This document shows positions 58,883-64,000 of a stretch of 64,000 nt of DNA, in pieces. The DNA is from Actinomycetes bacterium (GTDB lineage Bacteria; Actinomycetota; Acidimicrobiia; Acidimicrobiales; Palsa-688). The DNA lies in the NCBI GenBank assembly GCA_021799445.1, contig JAJZAM010000002.1, forward strand, positions 1 to 64,000, given 5' to 3'. The notes beneath the pieces are model-generated. The model was given only the letters and a program-made list of their open reading frames with translations. It was not told the DNA's origin and did not search any database. The position numbers and the translations under genes were made by a program. Every line of letters starts with the position of its first letter. Within the stretch, counting starts at the first letter, position 1.

Positions 58883-58924
58883 TGGTCGGAACCGGCGTCG
58901 ATCCGGTGACCTCGCGCTTTTCAG
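58883..58924 (-). other. Candidate 3'-half tRNA-Phe(GAA) fragment (attachment-site remnant)
   Basis: Reverse complement CTGAAAA-GCGCG-AGGTC-ACCGG-ATCGACG-CCGGT-TCCGACC-A: Phe anticodon loop, 3' anticodon stem, 5-bp T stem, 3' acceptor strand and discriminator A; no matching 5' half upstream. Confidence 0.5.
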
Positions 58925-59161
58925 TTACAACCTGCACGTTCGGTCTGGAGTGTCTAATCGTGTTATCGCAGGTCAGAGTGGGTGTGAGTCACGGCTATGT
59001 GTGGTCTCATTGGGGCTTGAGAGGGTGGTGTTGCGAAGTTTCGTTGACATTGCGTTGACAAGGCCCGGCGAGGACTGGAGGGCGTCGTCGCCATGAGGAG
59101 TTGTGTTACGGTTGACCAGTGGTCAGCGTGTGCCGGCTGCACGAATGAGGTAGGAGGGGCG

Positions 59162-60661
59162 ATGAGGGCAAGTCGCGGCTGGGCGGCTGGGGTTGGAGCG
59201 CTCGTAATGGTTTTGATCTTCTTTGGGCTGGGGGGAGGACCGGCTAGGGCAGCTACCGCGACGGCCGCGGATACAGCGACCTTCACCAGTACGCAAGTCG
59301 GGACTTCAGGGAACACCCCATCGTTCACTGAGAGCGGTAACTGGCAGTTGACCTGGACGTATGACTGCACCGCTTTTAGTAGTGCCGGCAACTTCATCGT
59401 CACTGTCAACCAGCCATCCGGGGATCTAGCGACCGACCCTGCGCCGAACGAGTTGAACATGTCCGGCAGCGGTACCGACTATTACTACGACACCGGCACC
59501 TTCAGCTTGAGCGTGTCGAGCGAGTGCAGTTGGTCGATCACCGTCTCGCCAAGTGGAGTAAACACAGCAAATGGGTCGGCGTCGTTCACGAGCAGTCAGA
59601 CCGGCCAAACGGGGCAGACCTCGCAATTCTCCGAATCGGGCTTGTGGACAATGGCGTGGTCCTATAACTGCGCCTCCAACGGCAGCCAGGGAAACTTCAT
59701 TGTCACCGTGAACCAGCCGTCCGGCGACCTCGCCAACGATCAAGGGCCTAACGAGTTGGGGATGTCGGGGACCGGTACCGATCACTACTCCGATACTGGC
59801 GTCTTCAGCTTGGCGGTTGACAGCGAATGCGCGTGGACGATCAACGTCGCCCCCGAAGCGACCTCTACCGCTCCGCCGCCTCCACCGTCCACCACTAACT
59901 CTGGGGCGCAGTGCAACATGACTCTGCCGTCAGGGACCGTGGTGGGTATGGCAACGACTCCCGATGGGGGCGGCTACTGGATCGCGAGCACGAGCGGGGC
60001 TGTCGCATCCTGCGGCGATGCCCCGGATCTAGGAATCGGCCCGGCCGGAACCGCAGCCATAGCAGCCGCTCCCACCGGCAACGGATACTGGCTGGTCACC
60101 GGAACTGGCACAGTTGCCGCGTTCGGCTCGGCGACAAATCACGGCAGCATTCCAGCGGGTACTCAACTCAACAAGCCGATCGTAGCGATGGCGGCTGATC
60201 CCGCGACAGGCGGCTACTGGCTGTTGGGTGGGGACGGCGGCGTGTTCTCCTTTGACGCCCCGTTTTACGGTTCGACCGGCAACATCCGCCTGAACGCTCC
60301 AGCGGTCGGTATGGTGGCGACTGCTGACGGCGGCGGGTACTATTTCGTCGCTTCCGACGGGGGTATCTTCAGCTACGGTAACGCCGTTTTCCACGGCTCG
60401 ATGGGCGCCACCCCTCTGAATAAGCCCGTCGTGGGCATGGCGCTCGACCCGGCGACGGGGGGGTATTGGCTGGACGCCGCCGACGGAGGGATCTTCTCCT
60501 TCGACGCTCCATTTTACGGCTCTACCGGCAACATCACTTTAGCGAAGCCGTGTGCAGGCATGACCTCAATGCCGTCAGGGAACGGCTACCGCTTCGTTGC
60601 AACTGACGGCGGCATATTCGACTTCGGAGGCGCCCCCTTTGACGGGTCAGCAGCCAGCTAG
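59162..60661 (+). CDS. Secreted protein: two tandem copies of a ~95-aa domain followed by GGYW...DGGIFSFD beta-propeller-like repeats
   Basis: Signal peptide GALVMVLIFFGLGGGPARAATATA; TATFTSTQVGTSGNTPSFTESGNWQLTW and SASFTSSQTGQTGQTSQFSESGLWTMAW; repeats such as DPATGGYWLLGGDGGVFSFDAPFYGSTGNI. Confidence 0.88.
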   Translation: MRASRGWAAGVGALVMVLIFFGLGGGPARAATATAADTATFTSTQVGTSGNTPSFTESGNWQLTWTYDCTAFSSAGNFIVTVNQPSGDLATDPAPNELNMSGSGTDYYYDTGTFSLSVSSECSWSITVSPSGVNTANGSASFTSSQTGQTGQTSQFSESGLWTMAWSYNCASNGSQGNFIVTVNQPSGDLANDQGPNELGMSGTGTDHYSDTGVFSLAVDSECAWTINVAPEATSTAPPPPPSTTNSGAQCNMTLPSGTVVGMATTPDGGGYWIASTSGAVASCGDAPDLGIGPAGTAAIAAAPTGNGYWLVTGTGTVAAFGSATNHGSIPAGTQLNKPIVAMAADPATGGYWLLGGDGGVFSFDAPFYGSTGNIRLNAPAVGMVATADGGGYYFVASDGGIFSYGNAVFHGSMGATPLNKPVVGMALDPATGGYWLDAADGGIFSFDAPFYGSTGNITLAKPCAGMTSMPSGNGYRFVATDGGIFDFGGAPFDGSAAS

Positions 60662-60962
60662 CCCTGTAGACCCACCAGCCCCAAAGCAATTCACCTACCC
60701 TCGAAGGGTCGGAAGGTCACACTCATCGGCTGGTGCTTAAATTCCACAGTGATGTATTCGCCGAGAGGATTACGGCGAACGATACTCCCCCAGCGCATGT
60801 CTGGCTGCTCCACGAGCGCTGTGATCGGAAGAAACACGAGCCCACCACATTGACTACCGTGGACTCGGGGGCCCGGCCTACCCTCTTGTCATTGGCGCCC
60901 GACTTCAGCAGAACCAACTGCCTGTCGGGAGGTGCCTCTGGATCTCCCGACGCAACGGAGAC

Positions 60963-61661
60963 TCACGCTCTGGGACGCTTACGGCGTTGCCAGTACTGCT
61001 CAGGGTAGGTCGTCTCCTGTCGTGTAGAGATTACTGCGGCCATCATCTCCTGGAACGCCCAGGCGGCTTCGCTGCCCTTGGCGCCTCGCTCGGAGCCCCA
61101 CGCGGCTAACGCGACGGCGAGTACGAGGTCGTCGTGCGCGCCTCGGCCCTCGTATTTGGGGCGGCCGGTAGCGGATATTTCGTAGGAAAAGGCTCTCAGT
61201 TCCTTCTCCAGTTCTTTCGCCAAGCCCACGGCTGACAGGATGTGCAGCCGCCGGCTCGACAGGGCGACGTCGAGCACGCCGATCAGGTCGGCTTTGGGTA
61301 CCGACCAGTCAGCGCCGGATTGGGCGGCTATGGCTCCCGAGCCGATCGTGACGCCTTTGACGGGATGCGGGCAGCCTTGGCGTAGCAGGTCGAGGACCGG
61401 ACGGCCGACGCCGGTAGCGTCGACGTACAAGTAGGGCCGGGTGTCGTCGGCGAACTCGTCGGCGAAGGCTGCGATCAGCTCAGCCTGGCGCGGGTAAGGC
61501 ACGCCGGCAGGAAGGCGCTCCAAAGCGACCAGGTCGTGGTGCAACGGCCGGCGAGTGCGGCCCCTCGCGGCCGGGACAGGCTCGCAGCGGTAGGAGCGCA
61601 ACACGGCCAGGGCGGTGGCGTCTCGGGCTTGGCCCAAGTCGACTCCGATGGTGACGCTCAT
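60963..61661 (-). CDS. Phage terminase large subunit, nuclease (RNase H-fold) domain as a separate ORF
   Basis: TIGVDLGQARDATALAVLRSY, LYVDATGVGRPVLDLLRQ, GAHDDLVLAVALAAWGSE acidic motifs. Confidence 0.8.
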   Translation of the reverse strand: MSVTIGVDLGQARDATALAVLRSYRCEPVPAARGRTRRPLHHDLVALERLPAGVPYPRQAELIAAFADEFADDTRPYLYVDATGVGRPVLDLLRQGCPHPVKGVTIGSGAIAAQSGADWSVPKADLIGVLDVALSSRRLHILSAVGLAKELEKELRAFSYEISATGRPKYEGRGAHDDLVLAVALAAWGSERGAKGSEAAWAFQEMMAAVISTRQETTYPEQYWQRRKRPRA

Positions 61662-62602
61662 GCTGGCACCTCTGTTTGTTCGAGGGCGCAGAACACGCAG
61701 TAGGCGACGCCTCCGACTGTTTTCCAGCGGTGGGCGCAGCGGGCCTGGGAACGCCGCAGGCGTCCCTGCGCTGCGCCTCTGCGGGCTTCCATCGCCCTGA
61801 GGTGGCGTGACAGCACCAAAGCGCCAGGGTCGGGGCGTAGCATGGCGCTGGGCGCCTCTGAGGCGGCGGCGGGCGGCTCGTGGGCTACGAAGGCGGCCGC
61901 GATGTCGTCGTCTCTAAACACGGCGCCTGTCGCGTCCACGAACGAGCACATGTACTCGGCTTGGAAGGCCGCGTCGCCGAGACGGTCGCGTTCCTCTGCT
62001 AGGAACTGGGCGCTGATACGAGGGCACTGCTCCGCGGTTATCGTGTGCAGCTCCCACCTGTCGGTGAGCGTCGCCGAGTACCACCATCCGCGCCTACCCG
62101 CCGGGGTGGACATGGCCACCAGACGGCCGCCGGAGACGGCGAGCATCGGGCTAACAGACTGAAACAAAGCGTCGGGCACATAAGCTGCCTCATCGATTAG
62201 AAGCAAGTCGACCGTGTAGCCTCGGATGCCACCCTCCGACGCCGGCAAGCTGATAATGCGAGACCCGTTCTCCAACGACAGCATGTGAACGTTCTCCTGG
62301 CGTGCCTCTACCGGGCGGCCTAACGTCCGGTAGAAGGCGGTCACCTTCGAGAACAACTCGTTGGATTGACGCTCAGACGGCGAGACGATCAGCACAGTGG
62401 CGTTCGGCTTGAACAACGCGGCGTGCAACGCCAACACCGAAGTCACCGTCGACTTACCCACTTGGCGGCTACAGTTCAGATGAACACGAGGGGCCGTCGA
62501 GCGCAGCACCTGAGCCTGCCAAGGGTCCGGCTGAAACTTGAGCTGGTGTGCCAGGCGCACCGGGTCGACAGCACCACTGAGCCACTCGCTGAGCCGGCTC
62601 AT
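61658..62602 (-). CDS. Phage terminase large subunit, ATPase domain with C-terminal zinc-ribbon-like tail
   Basis: HLNCSRQVGKSTVTSVLALHAAL (Walker A-like), VDLLLIDEAAYVPDALFQSVSPML (Walker B), MSTPAGRRGWWY (motif III-like), C-terminal CAHRWKTVGGVAYCVFC. Confidence 0.88.
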   Translation of the reverse strand: MSRLSEWLSGAVDPVRLAHQLKFQPDPWQAQVLRSTAPRVHLNCSRQVGKSTVTSVLALHAALFKPNATVLIVSPSERQSNELFSKVTAFYRTLGRPVEARQENVHMLSLENGSRIISLPASEGGIRGYTVDLLLIDEAAYVPDALFQSVSPMLAVSGGRLVAMSTPAGRRGWWYSATLTDRWELHTITAEQCPRISAQFLAEERDRLGDAAFQAEYMCSFVDATGAVFRDDDIAAAFVAHEPPAAASEAPSAMLRPDPGALVLSRHLRAMEARRGAAQGRLRRSQARCAHRWKTVGGVAYCVFCALEQTEVPA

Positions 62603-63114
62603 CCTGGTTCTCCGGCTTGTATAGCGTCCAGCCTGTCGGCTATGACCAAGCGGGCCTCAGGGAAAGCCTGGGTGGCTTCTAGGACGGCACTGACGAGGTT
62701 GGCGAACTCGGGGGTGGAGAACAAGTTGACGGTCGTGACGGTCGGCCTGGTGTCCAGCTCGCCGCGCAGCCGGGCTATCAACTCAAGACTCTGCCTGACC
62801 TCCCTGGCCACGTTGGACGCGCCGGTCAGAGCGCCCTTCTGCTCGCCGAGGGACAACAAGGCTTCGAGGCGGGTGACGAGACTTTCGACTCGGTCGACGA
62901 CGCTGTCGAACGCCCGGCCAGCGCTGTCAGCCGTGTAACGCTCGATGGCTACTTTGGCCAGCGCGGGGCTTAGATGGTCGCGGCGGTGGAGTAGCAGGGC
63001 GTCTGGGGACAGTTTGAACCGCCGGCCGGTGGCGGCAAGGGAAGGGCCGCCGGCTAGCTCGGCGTCGACCCTCGACCGAGCCGGGCTTGTGCAGACTGTG
63101 CACACTCTTGTCAT
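62599..63114 (-). CDS. Zinc-finger/HTH protein, likely terminase small subunit-like
   Basis: MTRVCTVCTSPARSRVDAELAGGPSLAATGRRFKLSPDALLLHRRDHLSPAL; ATGA overlap with the terminase ATPase ORF. Confidence 0.65.
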   Translation of the reverse strand: MTRVCTVCTSPARSRVDAELAGGPSLAATGRRFKLSPDALLLHRRDHLSPALAKVAIERYTADSAGRAFDSVVDRVESLVTRLEALLSLGEQKGALTGASNVAREVRQSLELIARLRGELDTRPTVTTVNLFSTPEFANLVSAVLEATQAFPEARLVIADRLDAIQAGEPG

Positions 63115-63449
63115 CGCAGCGCCGCGACTTTGCGCCGCCACGCCTCGAAAGCGAGCGAGCCGCCCTTCTCCCGGTAACGGTCGAAGCCCATAAGCAGAGC
63201 GTTGCGGGGCAGCGCACCCGCCCGGCTAGCCCGCCCGGTCCGCTTCACGCTCTTAATGAAAGCTGTCGCCTCGATCGCGGCAGCGTCTACTTGTGCGGCC
63301 ATCTGAGCAACTGTCAGACGAGCGGCGGCGCTGGCCAGGCCGGACTCGACGCGGCGCTGGCCGGGAGTAGCACCAGGCGGGCTCTGCTTGGCCAAGAGCC
63401 ACTTGCGGTAAGCCTCGGCTAGCGAAGGGGTGGTCTGGTCCACGGCCAT
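63111..63449 (-). CDS. Hypothetical protein in phage-like module
   Basis: MAVDQTTPSLAEAYRKWLLAKQSPPGATPGQRRVESGLASAAARLTVAQ; ATGA overlap with the next gene; ATG 63449 chosen. Confidence 0.6.
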   Translation of the reverse strand: MAVDQTTPSLAEAYRKWLLAKQSPPGATPGQRRVESGLASAAARLTVAQMAAQVDAAAIEATAFIKSVKRTGRASRAGALPRNALLMGFDRYREKGGSLAFEAWRRKVAALR

Positions 63450-63450
63450 G

Positions 63451-63999
63451 TCAGTAGCCTCGGACCTGCGGGTCGTCACCAATAGTGTGAGTGGTGCACG
63501 CGTCGCCCCTACCGAAGATCGCAACACTATTCGGATATTGGCTTTTGTTCGAACCGGTGCGCTCGGCGACGACCATTTTTGCCATCAAACGCGACCGGAG
63601 CGCCGAGCGGCGCTCCTGGAGGGCGCGGGCCTTCGCGAACTCGTCGGCACCTGCGGCCCTGACCGCCTTTTCGGCTGCGGCGACGCGCCCGTCGAACGCC
63701 GCGTAAATCTGTCTCAGCGCACGGCGGTTCCCCTCCGCGTTCGAGCGAGTCTGTGAAGTGGACTGGCGGAGCAGGTCCGTCAGGGCTTTGTCGGACTGGC
63801 GGTCGGCGGCCGTCGACGCGGCGCCGGCCAGGTTCACGCCCATCGCCTTACGCAGTCTCTTCTGGAGCTTGCTCATCTTGCGGTTTTCCTTTCTGTCGGT
63901 GACTGCCGGTGTGGCAGCCTGTTTTGCCAGGACCGGCGTCGGGACCCCGTTCGCGGGGATACCGACAAGGTCGATGCGGTCGACGTCGATCTCGACGAA
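63451..63999 (-). CDS. Hypothetical phage-like protein, open at the right window edge
   Basis: Frame is open from the window edge without a stop: FVEIDVDRIDLVGIPANGVPTPVLAKQAATPAVTDRKENRKMSKLQKRLRKAMGVNL...; the DRIDLVGIPANGVP stretch resembles motifs in phage head-module proteins. Confidence 0.55.
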   Translation of the reverse strand, partial: FVEIDVDRIDLVGIPANGVPTPVLAKQAATPAVTDRKENRKMSKLQKRLRKAMGVNLAGAASTAADRQSDKALTDLLRQSTSQTRSNAEGNRRALRQIYAAFDGRVAAAEKAVRAAGADEFAKARALQERRSALRSRLMAKMVVAERTGSNKSQYPNSVAIFGRGDACTTHTIGDDPQVRGY

Positions 64000-64000
64000 C

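Noticed and set aside
58816-59058. 80-aa plus-strand ORF (VVGTGVDPVTSRFSVTTCTF...)
   Set aside because: This is the familiar spurious translation of a tRNA antisense strand; treated as a tRNA fragment instead.
60733-61008. 91-aa plus-strand ORF near the terminase nuclease
   Set aside because: Overlaps the nuclease 3' end, no recognisable motif; could be random.
1-64000. CRISPR arrays, transposases, reverse transcriptase, toxin-antitoxin or defence genes
   Set aside because: Looked for regularly spaced repeats and signature motifs on both strands; none seen by eye.

Overview
64 kb of high-GC actinobacterial DNA, Acidimicrobiia-like by inference from the GGYW...DGGIFSF surface repeats. Most of the window is dense chromosomal sequence with a lipid/CoA, redox and transport repertoire: family III CoA-transferases, crotonases, SDRs, P450, BVMO, acyl-AMP ligase, LLM oxidoreductase and several MFS transporters. 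It also has an ECF sigma/anti-sigma pair, a FAD-oxidoreductase/DUF1365/CFA-synthase operon divergent from a photolyase, a SNF2 helicase with a SWIM zinc finger, a histidine kinase/response regulator pair, tRNA-Gly(CCC) and tRNA-Ala(TGC). The right end (about 58.9-64 kb) looks like the start of an integrated phage-like element. A 42-nt segment at 58883-58924 resembles the 3' half of a tRNA-Phe on the minus strand. It is followed by a secreted repeat protein and a minus-strand packaging module with a terminase split into ATPase and nuclease ORFs. The observations most worth checking are: (1) an acyl-AMP ligase fused to a phosphosulfolactate-synthase (ComA)-like domain; (2) a BVMO fused to an alpha/beta hydrolase, with a His-to-Phe change in the BVMO fingerprint; (3) the candidate tRNA-Phe attachment scar and split terminase; (4) an SOS/LexA-like box upstream of an unknown small gene; (5) a perfect 11-bp operator-like inverted repeat between P450 and a CMD-family gene. 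No CRISPR array, transposase or reverse transcriptase was seen. All family calls come from reading motifs by eye, with no database search.
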